NCBI GenBank assembly: GCA_024500155.1
Contig: CM044868.1
Coordinates: 29,547,165-29,611,164, forward strand
Direction of reading: 5' to 3'
Length of the DNA: 64,000 nt
Origin: Chenopodium formosanum
Lineage: Eukaryota; Streptophyta; Magnoliopsida; Caryophyllales; Amaranthaceae
The notes beneath the pieces are model-generated. The model saw nothing but the letters and a program-made list of their open reading frames with translations, did not search any database and was not told where the DNA came from. How positions within the stretch are numbered: position 1 is the stretch's first letter; each line of letters starts with the position of its first letter. Position numbers and translations under genes: made by a program. Below are positions 10,620 through 22,139 of the stretch, piece by piece.

Positions 10620-12249
10620 CAAACCTTTGCTTGTCCCTAAGCAAAGATCTCATCAATGAATCAACAAATATGCTTCACCCCAAAAAGTAAAAATCAAGCA
10701 CAAACGATCCAGGGTAAATCAAATAAACATGCTTCAGAGTAAACCAATCAAGTCCATCCAATTACCTTTCTTCCCTAACATTTATCAAATAGAGCAAACC
10801 ACAAGAGCATATAGAATTCAAGACTAGTGCTCACACACTCAACTCTCATTTTTGTGGCGAGTAAAAGATGTACTCGATCGCTCTCCATCGAACCCCTTTA
10901 TGTGAACAATGCCCTCCCAAGTCACACTCTCGCGTTTATAAAACAATGAACGCTCAATACCACTAGTCGACTCGAAATATGCCAAATCATAACTTGCATT
11001 GATAAACAACACTTTCACATTCATACAATTCTATGCACAAAGGTCAAAAGGTCTTTAAAGCTTGTAATGTAAGGCTAGGGTAAAGGGTAGGATAAATTTG
11101 GGAATAAGTGAGAGAAAATCTATTCTTAAAGGAGCCATATCCTAATAAAACCCATGATCAAAATAAATAGTGATCATACATCTCCTACATAACCAACTCT
11201 AACATCAACCAAATATACTCCAATTAATAAATAGTCCCAACTCTTACAATTTCACTCATAAGATATAATAATGAAGAAGTAGAGTGAATAAACAAACTTA
11301 TTTTCCAAACATGAATTTTTTTCATTGAGGCTCTTATTTTTTTCTTTTGATCAACCTCCAACTAGAACATTTGAACATTTTTTTTCTATTGAAGTTCACT
11401 TATTTTTTCACATTTGTTTCAAGAACTTCTCTTTTTTTTTTTCATAATATCATGCTTTATTTTTTCAAGAAAATATAACTCTCAAACTCATCAAAAATAA
11501 ACATGAATAACAACAAAACAACTTCTCAAATCCCACCCAAATTGTGCTAATAATAAGCACACTACAAACTCCCTCACCTCACTCACTAATAGCTCCCCCA
11601 AGCCAAGCTTGGGACTAGTAACCAATGGGGCAAAATAGGCTTGTAATGTGGCTAATAAACAACAAAAGAGTCAAGGCAACAACATGGGTAGCAAGCAGGG
11701 AACAAATGTATCTACAATATCTGGAGCCTACCTAAAAGAACAAATGCCTTCGTCCTCCACAATGTGCATAATAATGAATCATATAAACATTACTTATAGT
11801 TGCAAACCAATACTCAAATTCATTGACATACCAGGAGCTATGAAACTATCACACATTCCTTACCAAATCAACTAGTCAAGCACTATATTCACAAGTAGTT
11901 GGACAAAATTGACGCATGTTAAGGTTTCAAGGCAATCAAACATCAAATCATGATCAACTAATCCACAATACTTATCATCAAATACCAAGAATTAAAACAA
12001 TTTTCTCAAGTAAGGGGCACAGGGAAGCATAATTTATAATTCATTGGAACGTATTTTTGGATTTTTTTATTTTTCAATTTTATTTTTTTATTTTTATAAA
12101 TATAAGAAAGCAATAAAACTAACCTAGAAAGCGAAAAAAAATCTAACCAAAAATAAAATAAAAGAGAAAAAGAGATATACCAAACCAAAATCTCCCCAAA
12201 GCCAGAATCAAACAATGTCCTCATTGGCTCGGGAACTAGCCCAGCATAG
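10620..12249 (-). other. AT 3' untranslated region
   Basis: About 1.6 kb without convincing coding sequence between the downstream ORF and the PPT. Contains T-rich runs at 11320-11480. Short ORFs here have no recognisable domain and read as chance frames. Confidence 0.6.
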
Positions 12250-13775
12250 CTAGTCCTCATCATCCTCATCCATCGAGCCGAAACCTGCACCTCCACTGCC
12301 ACCTGCACCACCTGCACCAGAAGAGCTACCACCAAAATAATCAGTGTGAAAACTCCCCCCCGCCGGTCCCCTGAAAGGAATGTCCTGCCCGTACCCGAAG
12401 AAAGAAGAATAGTCAGTGTAAATACCACGGGCAGTGGGATCCCTATCGTATCCCTGGGGTGGAGGCTGAAACCAGTCAGGGTGAATTGCGTCGTCAGGAA
12501 TGTTGCCCCGACGAGCATAATCAGCGTACATAGGGTAGAGAGCTCTACCCTGGTTCCTCTCTAGGTACCCTAACCTCTGGTCTATGGAGCCTACCATCCT
12601 CCTAAGGTCAGTATGTGAATTCTCAATACGTCCTAGGGCCTGACCTATACTCTGAAGATCCCAAACTGGGTCAGAGTCAACATGAGGGATGGAGTGGGAC
12701 ATACGAGGTGGAGAGAAAGCCACCTCGGGCTGAGGCTGGGGTGGTGGAACTGGTGGTGGTGGTGCCTGCCCCCTAGCGTTGGCAACTAAAACATCATAAG
12801 TGTAAGAAGGTTACCCTGGGAGAAAGGCGGTCAAGTCTGGACTGGTTAGGGGAAAAATGGGCAAAGGTTGCTCGTTCCCATTCCGAATACACCAAAATGG
12901 TGTCTGCTCGCTATCCGGTCTAACCCACCCCACATCCTCAAAATACCTAGCAGTCATGTAGGTATCTGGTCCACAGTTGGTCAGCTGGTGGGGTCTGTCT
13001 ACTACAAAACCAGCCTTTTTCACCGCTATTTGAGTGATAAGGCCACCTAAACGGATAGGGGACTTGGAAGTGGTGCTGGCTGTGGCATGCCTACTCAAAT
13101 GGTGAACTATAAACCTACCTATGTTCAATTTCTCGTACCCGTACACATAGTGTCCTATGACAGCTAGTTCGTTAGATTGAGCGTTATGAGGCTCGACCCT
13201 ACCTAAAAAACACAAACCCGCAAATCTTTGCCAGATTTTTGGGACAGGGTGGTGAATAGGTTTGGTACTAGCATGTTGGGGGTCGGGGGTAGGTAAACCA
13301 GTCAAAGCATAATATAAGTCACCCATTTTATAGTCCGTATGCCACTGGTGAGATAATTCAGAATTTAATTCAAAAATTTTACAAAATTCCACAAAAGTTA
13401 AACTAATATTTCTATTATTTAACCTGAAAAATAAATTTGGCCCATTCTACTACTAACAACATGAAAAGTGGACAGGAATTCACAAGTAAGTTCTCGGTAT
13501 GTAGGATAGTGCATATCAAAAAATTTTCTCATGCCAATGTCATTCAAAAATCGTTTTACAAAATCATACAAACCAAATGATTCTAGGGTAAGGCGGTGTA
13601 ACCACCGAGAAGGAATTACCTCACGATCGATCAAATGCTCTAGCCGTTCCTTTTGTTCTCGGCTCACAATCCGGATCGTTGACCAGTACGGGAGTTGCAA
13701 GTTCGGGTCGTATTCCTCCCTCGAACTAGAGCTCCTACCAAAAATGGACCTAGCCCTCTTTGAAGCCATGTTCAA
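12250..13775 (-). pseudogene. AT downstream ORF, ATHILA ORF-1-like (broken)
   Basis: Located after the gag-pol position of an Athila, where these elements carry an additional ORF of unknown or env-like role. It starts MNMASKRARSIFGRSSSSRE at 13775 and continues with LPYWSTIRIVSREQKERLEH, then YPTYRELTCEFLSTF, which resembles the family annotated as Arabidopsis retrotransposon Orf1 / ATHILA ORF-1. The C-terminus is rich in Pro, then Gly/Ser (GGSSSGAGGAGGSGGAGFG), ending in an acidic tail. One frame change lies near 13420-13440 and one in-frame stop near 12810. The total is about 508 codons if repaired. No transmembrane segment is evident. Confidence 0.65.
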
Positions 13776-14570
13776 GAAATGGGTTTGAAAATTTAATGAA
13801 TTAAAACTGAAAAATTTTTATATGAAAGTGAAGAGGATGAAGAGAGGATCATAAATATGTAAAGAGTTTTGAATTTGGGTAAGAAATGGAGGAGAAATCT
13901 TAGAGAGAATGTAGAGAGAATTTGAGTTTTAGAGAGAGAAAGTAACGGAGGAAAGAAGAAATGGAGAAAGAAAGAAGAAAAGAAAGAAGAAGAAGAAGGG
14001 GGCGGATACGCTCGCGCTCGGTCGGGCGGTGGGTCGCCCGGTCGGGCGATCTTGTTTTTTAAAATTGCTAAGCTCTCGCGCCCGGTCGGGTGCCGGTCGC
14101 CCGGCCAGGCGATCTAAGTTGCCCGATTTTGACCAATTCTCGCGCCCTGGCACCGTTCGCCTGGTCGGGCGATCTTGAGGTTCAAAATTTTGCCCTTCTC
14201 GCGCCCGGTCAGGCGAGGCTTGCCTTATCGGGCGGATAAATTAGTCCGTATACGACGAATTTCACGCCCGGTCGGGCGAAAATACTTATTTTCAGATCCT
14301 TGCTCTCGCGCCCGATCGGGCGAGCTTCGCCCGGTCGGGCCCGAGACTAAATCGGCGAAATATTAATTTACTTATTTTCTCCAAAATCTGGCTAACTCTT
14401 TTCCTTCAAACCTGTACAAACACTCATAAAACTCATTAAATTCCCTCATCTCTCCTCTCATAAGAAAAAGAAAAGAAAAACTAGACTAAAAAGCATTAAA
14501 AATACGGGTTGCCTCTCGCAAAGCGCTGGTTTATCTAGGTCCCGCACGAGCTTCTTACCAAGTACAATTT
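13776..14570 (-). other. AT spacer with dyad cluster; RT and integrase missing
   Basis: Sits where RT, RNase H and integrase should be. A purine-rich 5' region of the downstream ORF lies at 13800-13990, a dyad cluster at 13995-14345, and a stretch reading GCGCTTTGCGAGAGGCAACC on the minus strand near 14505-14525, like the sequence that commonly follows Athila pol. Confidence 0.6.
13995..14345. repeat. dyad-word cluster, CGCCCG type (AT internal)
   Basis: Around ten half or full words such as CGCCCGGTCGGGCG, about 220-570 bp upstream of the downstream ORF start. Same word as in the AT LTRs. Confidence 0.82.
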
Positions 14571-15398
14571 CTAGGACCCTTGGCCTAACGCTTGATCGGG
14601 TGGTTTCTCACCCGGTCTAGCGGTGTTTAGGCTGCGATACGGCTTCCTGACATACCCTCTGGGACGCCAAATCTCCTTATCTGGCGGATCCTCCTTGACT
14701 TGGACTGAAGTATCTTCAATGCTACGCACTAAAAATCCTCCTTCGATCAAAGGTTGCTCCAAATTGTCCTTGCGTTCAACACTTGCAACTCGATCTGGCG
14801 GAACACTTACCGTAGGCTTGATTCGCACAACTCGCTCAATCGGTTCCACTTGTTCATCCTCGAAACCAAGACCAACATTGTAGAGTGCTCTTTCTATTGC
14901 ATCGACTTCCTTCTGCCATTTGTCTATCTCATCTGAAAAGGATGCAACACAAGATACCGCCTCCAAGGGATCTTTTTCAAGAGCTTGGGGCTTGTTAGAA
15001 TAATTTACAACCACATTAACACTGAAACATTTCTCCTCAGTCATGGAGCTTTTAGGGGCATTATCCAGATTAAAAACAACTTTATCATCCCCTACTGATA
15101 ATGTTAACTTACCACTTCTTACATCTATCACTGCTCCTGCAATGTTAAGGAATGGTCTACCCAAAATAATTGGGGTTTGCATATCCTCAGCCATATCAAG
15201 AACAACAAAATCTACAGGTATATAAAATTTACCTACTCTAACGAGGACATCCTCTAAAACACCTAAGGGGTATTTGAAAGAACGGTCGGCCATTTGTAGA
15301 GTTATATTGGTAGCTTTTAATTTACCCATATTCAACTTAGAACACAGATAATGGCATGACGCTAACACTAGCACCCAAATCACATAATGCATTATCAA
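14571..15398 (-). pseudogene. AT protease, C-terminal part (frameshifted from gag)
   Basis: Continues the protease after a frame change at about 15338-15350. It reads LNMGKLKATNITLQMADRSF, then PIILGRPFLNIAGAVIDV, the conserved Athila protease C-terminal half. After about 110 residues it becomes a divergent, charged region ending near ARPGEKPPDQALG, which is itself translated dyad-word sequence. No RT follows. The frame change (TTCTAAGTTG where TTC TAN AAG TTG is expected) separates the catalytic Asp from the flap half. Confidence 0.75.
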
Positions 15399-17376
15399 TC
15401 AAGAGATTGCCAATATGACAAGGGATAGAAAAACTACCTGGATCTTTCAATTTAGGTGGAGATTTATTTTGAAGTACGACACTACACTCTGCAGTGAAAG
15501 CTACTGTCTCTACCTCACTAATAGACCTTTTTCTCGTCAATATTTCTTTCATAAATTTTGCATACGAGGGGATTTGTGTGATCAATTCAGTAAAGGGAAC
15601 TGTTACCTTCAAATCTTTTACCACCTCCAGGAACTTACCAAACTGCTTATCCAAGTTTGTCTTCAATTGACGATTGGGGAAAGGAAGTTTGATAATTGGC
15701 TTTGGAGCATTATTATTCTTGTCTGGAGTAGCCACCTTCTCTGGAGTTGTACTCTGCAATGTAGAATTAGATATGTTAGTATTATCCTTTAGCCCTGCAG
15801 GGCTATCAACTACATTGTTTGGTTTAATGGAATCAAGATTAGCATTATTTGATAAAGCAGGTTCATCAACTCTGGGCTTAGAGGGCCCTTCATAGTTTGA
15901 ACCACTCCGTAGAGTAATTGCAAATGCTTGATCCGTAGACCTAGTAGGCTGTGCCGGCAAGGCTCCCTGTTGGCGGGCTTGTAGAGTAGCGGAGAGTTGC
16001 GCAATTTGATTATCTACAATTTTATTACGCGCTAGAATTTGATCAATTGTCGCATCTCTGCTCTCCATGTGCCTTTGCATATTGGCCAACATTGCTCTAA
16101 TTTCCACCAGAGAAGGGTCAGAAGATGAGGAGGGTTGTTGTGGTTGGTTCTTCTGGCTAGCATTGGGATGATAATATTTCTGCTGCTGTTGCTGCGACGC
16201 CGGTGGTTCTTGTGGTGGTGGATTTTGAACATTAGTGCTCCGGTAGGAAAGGTATGGATGATTCCGATACCCAGGATTGTAAGTGTTGGAGTATGGGTTA
16301 TTCTGCCTATAAGCTTGGAAGGCATAAACTTGCTCCACGGAACTCCTGCAATCCAGCTCCCAATGACCTACAATACCACAATGTTCACAGAGAGCCTCAT
16401 TAGAATTATTATTAATTGCAAAAACATTAGCTACATTAGCAGTACTCAGATTATCTAATTTTTGGCAAATAGAGGTTAGTTGAGCTTGCAAAAAGGATAC
16501 AGAGTCGACACTATGCTTCCCCTTGTTAGCAAATCCTCTAGGGTTCCCATATTGGGAATTGTGTATCGCCATGTCTTCAATAACCTGACCTGCATCATCA
16601 ACATCAAGATTCATAAATCTCTCACTAGCTACAGAGTCTAAAATTAGTCGAGAAGAATTTCCAAGGCCATTATAAAAGGTTTGGATTAACTGCCATTGCG
16701 CTAAATTATGGTGAGGGCAATCTCTTTGTAAATCTTTGAACCTCTCCCAAGCCTCATATAAGGATTCATCGGCTTCTTGGGCAAAGTTCTGGATCGCACT
16801 CCGTAGTATAGTTGTTCTCTCTGCAGGATAATACTTGTTATAGAAATTCAAAACAAGAGTTTCCCAGTCAGTTATACCAAGTGTAGGTCTATTTAAGCCA
16901 TTAAACCACAATTTAGCTTTTCCAGTTAAAGAGAAGGGAAAGAGAATCTCCCTGATTTGGTCTTGAGTGACCCCGGCTTGCCTGATGGTGTTGCAATATT
17001 GATAATAGTCGGCAATGTGAAGATTTAGGTCTTCACCCTTGGCTCCACTAAATTGCTTCCTCTCTATCATCGTTATAAATTGAGGTTTAATTTCAAATTG
17101 AACCCCATTAAGAGCTGGAGTAGGGGTGAGATGTGGAAAATCCGTAAGCTTTAGTTGAGAATAATCACTAAGCTTCTTTGGAGCCGTCATCTCTGATTCT
17201 GCGTCAGATGATGCCTCTAAATCGCTAGAACCAGTTGGGGGATCGCGGTGATTATTGTTATTATCACCAGAATCCGCCAGGATTTGCTTGTAGAGATTTT
17301 TCTGTCTATGGAAGGAACGTTCGATCTCAGGATCGAATGGGATGTAGCCTGATCTGGAACACCTGGGCATAAACAA
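15337..17376 (-). CDS. AT Gag and start of protease, 679 codons
   Basis: The longest intact retroelement gag here. Structural protein of Athila type. After an N-terminal acidic region (residues 30-75, Asn/Asp/Ser-rich) comes the capsid domain, roughly residues 85-300, with QIREILFPFSLTGKAKLWFN, DWETLVLNFYNKYYPAERT and ESLYEAWERFKDLQRDCPHH. A zinc-knuckle-like C-x2-C-x4-H-x4-C follows (CEHCGIVGHWELDC, about residues 334-347), then a Gln/Pro/Asn-rich linker, and a protease start with LCDLGASVSVMPLSVF (catalytic Asp in D-L-G-A-S) where the frame ends in a stop. The start at 17376 follows the PBS by about 125 bases. Being open over 2 kb suggests a recent insertion or trans-mobilised use. Confidence 0.85.
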   Translation of the reverse strand: MFMPRCSRSGYIPFDPEIERSFHRQKNLYKQILADSGDNNNNHRDPPTGSSDLEASSDAESEMTAPKKLSDYSQLKLTDFPHLTPTPALNGVQFEIKPQFITMIERKQFSGAKGEDLNLHIADYYQYCNTIRQAGVTQDQIREILFPFSLTGKAKLWFNGLNRPTLGITDWETLVLNFYNKYYPAERTTILRSAIQNFAQEADESLYEAWERFKDLQRDCPHHNLAQWQLIQTFYNGLGNSSRLILDSVASERFMNLDVDDAGQVIEDMAIHNSQYGNPRGFANKGKHSVDSVSFLQAQLTSICQKLDNLSTANVANVFAINNNSNEALCEHCGIVGHWELDCRSSVEQVYAFQAYRQNNPYSNTYNPGYRNHPYLSYRSTNVQNPPPQEPPASQQQQQKYYHPNASQKNQPQQPSSSSDPSLVEIRAMLANMQRHMESRDATIDQILARNKIVDNQIAQLSATLQARQQGALPAQPTRSTDQAFAITLRSGSNYEGPSKPRVDEPALSNNANLDSIKPNNVVDSPAGLKDNTNISNSTLQSTTPEKVATPDKNNNAPKPIIKLPFPNRQLKTNLDKQFGKFLEVVKDLKVTVPFTELITQIPSYAKFMKEILTRKRSISEVETVAFTAECSVVLQNKSPPKLKDPGSFSIPCHIGNLLIDNALCDLGASVSVMPLSVF

Positions 17377-17501
17377 AAAAAACTAGAAGCAAATGTGAGA
17401 TTTGTCTCAGAGAGCTTTGTCTCAGAGAACTAACGCTCTCTAAGACAAAAAAGGGAAATAATCTAGACTAAAAAAACAATCAGAAATAAAAATAAACCGT
17501 T

Positions 17502-17519
17502 TCCCCGGCAACGGCGTCA
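17502..17519 (-). other. primer-binding site of AT (tRNA-Asp type)
   Basis: Plus strand TCCCCGGCAACGGCGTCA differs at one base from the plant tRNA-Asp 3' end (TCCCCGGCAACGGCGCCA as I recall it). Five bases separate it from the LTR. Confidence 0.8.
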
Positions 17520-17524
17520 AACTT

Positions 17525-19180
17525 TGACAAGGTAAAGTCGTATCCCCTAATAAAAAATAATACCTAAGTCCTCTAACTAAAGTAGATAGGGAAGTAGGGT
17601 CGATCTCCATAGGGAAACAAGTCTTTTTACTCCTAATTAATTATTATAATCTAAATTATCTAAATAACCAATATTAATATTCGAACAAGAAACTAAACTT
17701 CTAAGATTGAGAATAGAGAGAAAACAATATATGAAAGGATCTACGGTATAGGTTCACCAATAAATAATATTCCAGGGTAAAACATGGTAATCAATCATTA
17801 ACATTGCATAAATAACACGATTAACAGGCTCTCGCAATTTATTAATCACCATAGATCTAACAGGCTTTCGCAATTTACTAGATCTAAGTTCTTATTGAAA
17901 ATAGCCTTTAATATCAAATTAACATCTGCTCGATTCATCAATTTAATATTGCTATACTTTTACAAGCCGCAATTGTAAAACGTTAAAACAATTCAATGCA
18001 ATACCAATAATCAATAATAGTCAATCATCAATGCATCAATTAACCAGATTGTAAAGGGCTTTCGCTACGTATTACAATCACACAATTAATTTATCGGTAT
18101 TAAATCTCATCTCTCGAATCTCAACTTAACCATTTATAAATTAATCTGCCTATTGAAACTAGACCTAAACATTAATTCTCATCTGTCGAATCTCGAATCC
18201 ATGTTGTCAAACTCATGCATAAAAGATAGGCCTAATCTAGTCACAGAGCATTAAATCAATCAATAGGAAATAAATCTAGCATTGATAGTTAACAACAACA
18301 AATTACCCCTTCATATTATTTATGGATCCCCATAAACCCTAGAAATTAAACTACTCACAAATCATTATGACTAAACTAATCAAATAAATAAATAAAAGCA
18401 TAATTAAGGAAGCAAATAAAATAACTGAATTTAAAAGGGAAGAAATTGTTACCAAAAAGTAATCTGGAATTAATGGAAGAATTAAGAACAAAAGTTGAGA
18501 GAAAGGATTCTAAGAGAATAATTAAGAGAGTAAAAAGAGAGTAAAAAGAGAGAAGAAGAGATACTAAAATCGCATTACAGAGGAGTATTTATACTCTGTA
18601 CAAAATCCTAAACTAAAACAAATTAAAACGACGTTAAGCGTCCACTAATAAATACACGTGCCTGATCGGGCGAGGCATCGCTCGATCGGGCGCGCCTTTT
18701 TGCTCCCTAATACTAATCTCGCGCCCGGCCAGGCGCGTCACCGGGCGCCAGCCTAAGCTTCTCCCGCCCGGCCGGGCGCGCCTCAAGGCGCCAGCCTCTT
18801 TGGCCGGGCGGCTCATTTGGGCCACTATTTGGACTTCGATTGGGCTCCAGTTCTTCAGGCCAATCTGGATTTCCTCTTTCGGTCTTGAATACTCGGTCCA
18901 AATGCCCCGGTAGCACTTATACCGAGCCCTTAATCACACGGCTCGATGGCTCTAACCGGCCCTGGGCTATAGAATTTGGTCGTGCTTCTCCAATGTTCGT
19001 GATTGCTCCAAAATATCTCGGGAAAATACTCCAAAAGCATAAATCCCTGCAAAAGTCAACCAAATCTACGAAAACACTAGAAAACACCAATTAGTAATAA
19101 AAGTGGCTCTAATGAGCGAAAAACAATACTAATTATGACCAAGGGACGGGGGTAAAATACTGTATAAAATAGACACATCA
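17525..19180 (-). mobile_element. AT 5' LTR
   Basis: 1656-bp partner of 8938-10606. Starts (plus) TGACAAGG and ends CATCA, followed by TSD ATGGG. TATA box at 18586-18593 (minus). Confidence 0.9.
18655..18815. repeat. dyad-word cluster, CGCCCG type (AT U3, right)
   Basis: Partner of 10082-10245. Same number and order of words, differing mostly by C/T and G/A changes. Confidence 0.8.
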
Positions 19181-19185
19181 ATGGG

Positions 19186-19241
19186 CTTAGGACAATGGAC
19201 TTGGCCCAAACATCAATCATATATATAAAATCAAGCATATA
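19186..19241 (-). mobile_element. E1 5' LTR, further fragment
   Basis: 56 bp between the AT TSD and the start of E4, read as continuation of the E1 LTR or its flank. The last five bases, ATATA (19237-19241), should be E4's left TSD; the right copy is outside the window. Confidence 0.5.
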
Positions 19242-19396
19242 TGTAGGGAATATTTCAAGCATTGCCCCAAACTTGAACCCCACTGTGATCATACACTAAA
19301 GTACAGTGGCGTCCAAAAGGAAGGAAGCTTGAGCAAAAGAGTCGCCAACAAGTTTTAGGAACTTGTAAACCGTTCACAGGGTGAAGGTTACACCCC

Positions 19397-19419
19397 TTAA
19401 CGATCTAGGAGATCGTTAA
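19397..19419 (-). other. conserved LTR hairpin (E4)
   Basis: TTAACGATC / GATCGTTAA with a 5-nt loop, 9 perfect pairs. Confidence 0.6.
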
Positions 19420-20414
19420 CTCCAATAGGTCTTGAACCATGACTAGAAGTTCAGGGATGAAGGTACAAATCCAACCTAAAAGAGATTGAACCTGCCCTAA
19501 TAATAGGCCTCTACTTTATTCTGATCGTATTCATGTGCGCTTTCTGACTCACATGCAATTAATAGGTTTACCCTAAATCTGTTTACCTATGTTGGTTGAA
19601 TATTAATTCACAAATAAAACTTTTATTGGCGATCACTTGAATTATAATCACATTAATCCTAAACAAGATTATTAATTATCTTATTAAGCGTGATTACAAG
19701 AACAAATTCCCTTTAAATATGCATAAAAGGTGTGATCAAGCAATAACAATAATATATATCAAGCAACATAATAATAATCATAATAATCCAAATAATTATA
19801 ATCATGTTAAAGCATAATAATAGCAAGATCCTAGGCATGATACTAACAAGATTAATAACAAATCCTAGCATGTCACTAAGCAATAAAGATCAAACCTAAC
19901 ATGAATATTAGGAAAGAAAATAGGAAACATCATAGGAATCATAATAAGCATATTTGATATTATAACCTTTTCTCTAAACATGATACTAGGAATCATTGTT
20001 GTCATTCAAAACATCAAATTAAGGAAAACACCTAACATGATACTAGGAATAAAAAAAGGAACCTAAACATGATTTCTTTATCATAATAACAATGCAAACA
20101 ATTAAAGCACTTACTTGTATGCCTCGTATATCTTTCTAATAACAGAATACACATAATACTAACTTTAAGGAAAATATAAAACCAAAGAATTAAATTAAAT
20201 AATTAAAAGAGAGATTTGGGACCAAACCCTCAGAAATTAAACCTTTCACATCTAGGGCGCGGACAACTTCGAACTTGGCTAGGTGTGTCTAGATCTTGTG
20301 AATGTGGTATTTTGTTTGAGAAAAGCTAGTTTGGAAAAGAGAGAGAGAGTAATCAAGAATTTCTTGATGAGAGTTGGTGATAATTGGTGATTGAAAACGG
20401 AGGTTTTAGGAGGC

Positions 20415-20422
20415 TATTTATA
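20415..20422 (-). promoter_or_regulatory. TATA box, E4 3' LTR
   Basis: TATAAATA on the minus strand, 50-180 bp downstream (transcription sense) of the dyad cluster. Confidence 0.6.
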
Positions 20423-20474
20423 GAGAAAATCAGCCGGATATGATAAAAAACGAATCAGAGTTTCGAAAAGAATA

Positions 20475-20605
20475 AAACACGACGTTGTCACCAAACACGC
20501 GCCTGTCACTAGATGACAGAGCTTTCGCCAATCGCCACAAGTGTCGCCAGATGCCAGGTCTTTCACCAGGCAACAAACGTGTCGTATGGCGCTACAATCA
20601 GTTTT
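20475..20605. repeat. dyad-word cluster, GTCGCC type (E4 U3, left)
   Basis: Degenerate copies of GTCGCC-A-GGCGAC. Longer by a block of about 40 bp than the partner at 63660-63745. Confidence 0.72.
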
Positions 20606-21160
20606 CCACGCGTTTTCATATTTTGATAAAATTTAAGCGTACGAGGGGGTAAAATTGTAATTTCCTTAAAAACACTTCTTTTATTCTAATTAAAATTCCT
20701 AAAAGTCAATTTATCAATGCTAATCAAATTAGGATTCAAAAGTACCTTCTATAAGATTCTAGTAGACTATAATCAAACCTAATCGCATTAAGAATGATAA
20801 ATCAATAATAGGCCCTCCTTTAGATCATTGGGCCGCATATAAAGATCAAACCAGGCCCAGTTTAGTAATTTGGCCATAACTTCCTCATTATTCATCGGAA
20901 TTAGGCTTATAATATATCGTTGGAAAGCTCTTTTTGAACCCGACTCAACTACACCATTATTGGACCCTTGCCATGGACCAAACAAAACTGGATTGGCTAA
21001 TTTCTTAAAATAGGCATTCAAAAAACAGAGAGAAAGAAAAGAAATAAAAACTAACCGCAACACTAGACTTTCCACACTTTCACTTCATTCGATTATGATT
21101 CGACGTGAAAGGTACTCATCATTGGTTTTGGTTTTGGGGAGACACCAATGGGTGTCTACA

Positions 21161-21174
21161 GAAGCCCCCACTTT
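21161..21174 (-). other. polypurine tract of E4
   Basis: Minus strand AAAGTGGGGGCTTC immediately before the 3' LTR; identical to the E3 PPT. Confidence 0.8.
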
Positions 21175-21237
21175 GACTGAGTTTGGAGAAACGCAAGTTT
21201 CGAAAACAAAAGTCAAAGTATCGATAGGGACGGAGAA

Positions 21238-21266
21238 TGATTTAGAACGTTCTGCGATCCTAAACC
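21238..21266 (-). other. conserved pre-PPT hairpin (E4)
   Basis: Minus strand GGTTTAG ... CTAAATC flanking GATCGCAGAACGTT. Seven pairs possible with one G-U. Same element in E3 and E2. Confidence 0.55.
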
Positions 21267-21399
21267 ACTCTTGTAACGGCGATACCTGCAAACTAGCATT
21301 AGTTAAAATAGATAAAAGAGTCAAGAAACGTGTATCTTACACCGTCGAGTACACGTCTCTGGAGGTAACCGATTTGTTTTGCATTGCTGTTGTGACAAC

Positions 21400-21860
21400 C
21401 ATCCACAAGCTAGGGAACGCCATCCTACTATATGTTTTGACAATCTTCCGCAAGCTAGAGAATACCACCTGAAGACTTCTACGCCTGTAACTGCCTCCAA
21501 TTCCGCCGTGATAGACTTCTACAAGCTAGAGAACCCCATCAAAGATTGCTTCGCCTGAAACGACCTTCTAGCGCTTTGTGACTATCTTCCGCAAGCCAGG
21601 GAACACGATTGAAGATTGCTTCGCCTGAAACTATCCTCATTTGTTGCGACAATACCCTAAAGAGTATCACCGAAGACCAACGCCTGTCGATCCTTTGCTT
21701 TTGCTATGCCAGTGCATCGGTGCTTTTGCTACTTTTGAACCAGTATGTCGGTGCTTTTGTGTCATGAACCATTATGTCGGTGCCTTTGTGCTTATGAGCT
21801 ATTATGTCGGCGCCTTTGTGTATGTATGAACCATTATGTCAGTGCCTTTGCTGTGAGCCA
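21400..21860. repeat. E4 3' UTR tandem repeats
   Basis: Two degenerate arrays. The left (about 21400-21640) has units of roughly 65-70 bp built on CGCAAGCTAGAGAAT and GCTTCGCCTGAAAC. The right (about 21700-21860) has five units of 29-32 bp built on ATTATGTCGGTGCCTTTG. Hypervariable tandem repeats in this region are known for Tat/Ogre elements. Confidence 0.75.
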
Positions 21861-22009
21861 ATGTTTAGGCGCTTTAAGCTAAGTGAGACGATCATTTATC
21901 AGGTCGATCACTTAATGTGATTGTAACCAAGCCGATTACTAAATCATGTCAAATTGCTTATAGGGGCTAACTGACGTACCAAGGAACCCAAAATTGTTGT
22001 ATGAGGTCG

Positions 22010-22135
22010 AAACAACCGCTCTGATAGGCTTAGAGCTCTGTTGCCGCTGCAACGCCTCTAGCGTCGCGTTTTTGCTCTGTCGCCAGACGCTGCAATATGT
22101 CTCCAGGCGACAGAGCTGTCGTTCGGCGCCAGGAT
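22010..22135. repeat. dyad-word cluster, GTCGCC type (E4, upstream of PMD gene)
   Basis: CTGTCGCCAGACGCTG, CCAGGCGACAGAG and relatives, about 640-770 bp upstream of the antisense gene start at 22775. Confidence 0.75.
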
Positions 22136-22139
22136 ATGG

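Larger units (their letters stand above)
8938..19180 (-). mobile_element. AT: non-autonomous Athila-lineage element
   Basis: Complete minus-strand element bounded by LTRs at 8938-10606 and 17525-19180, flanked by the perfect TSD ATGGG (8933-8937, 19181-19185). It has a tRNA-Asp-type PBS, a long gag-protease ORF of Athila type and a downstream Athila ORF, but no RT, RNase H or integrase: the protease end at 14571 is followed within 800 bp by the downstream ORF. It would therefore depend on enzymes supplied in trans. The two LTRs are closely similar, with many differences inside CpG-rich palindromes. Confidence 0.9.
19242..21160 (-). mobile_element. E4 3' LTR
   Basis: 1919-bp LTR, TGTAGGGAAT... 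to ...GTGTCTACA. Homologous to 62380-64000, the SOLO LTR and E3 LTRs. TATA box at 20415-20422 (minus), conserved hairpin 19397-19419, dyad cluster 20475-20605. A heat-shock-like array is only degenerate here. Confidence 0.9.

Noticed and set aside
12006..12518. 170-codon minus-strand ORF with a hydrophobic end, as an env-like membrane protein
   Set aside because: It is another frame of the ATHILA ORF C-terminus running into AT-rich sequence; the hydrophobic stretch comes from T-rich DNA.
16135..16458. plus-strand ORF opposite AT gag, as an antisense gene
   Set aside because: Complement of the open gag frame, with composition explained by it and no independent support.
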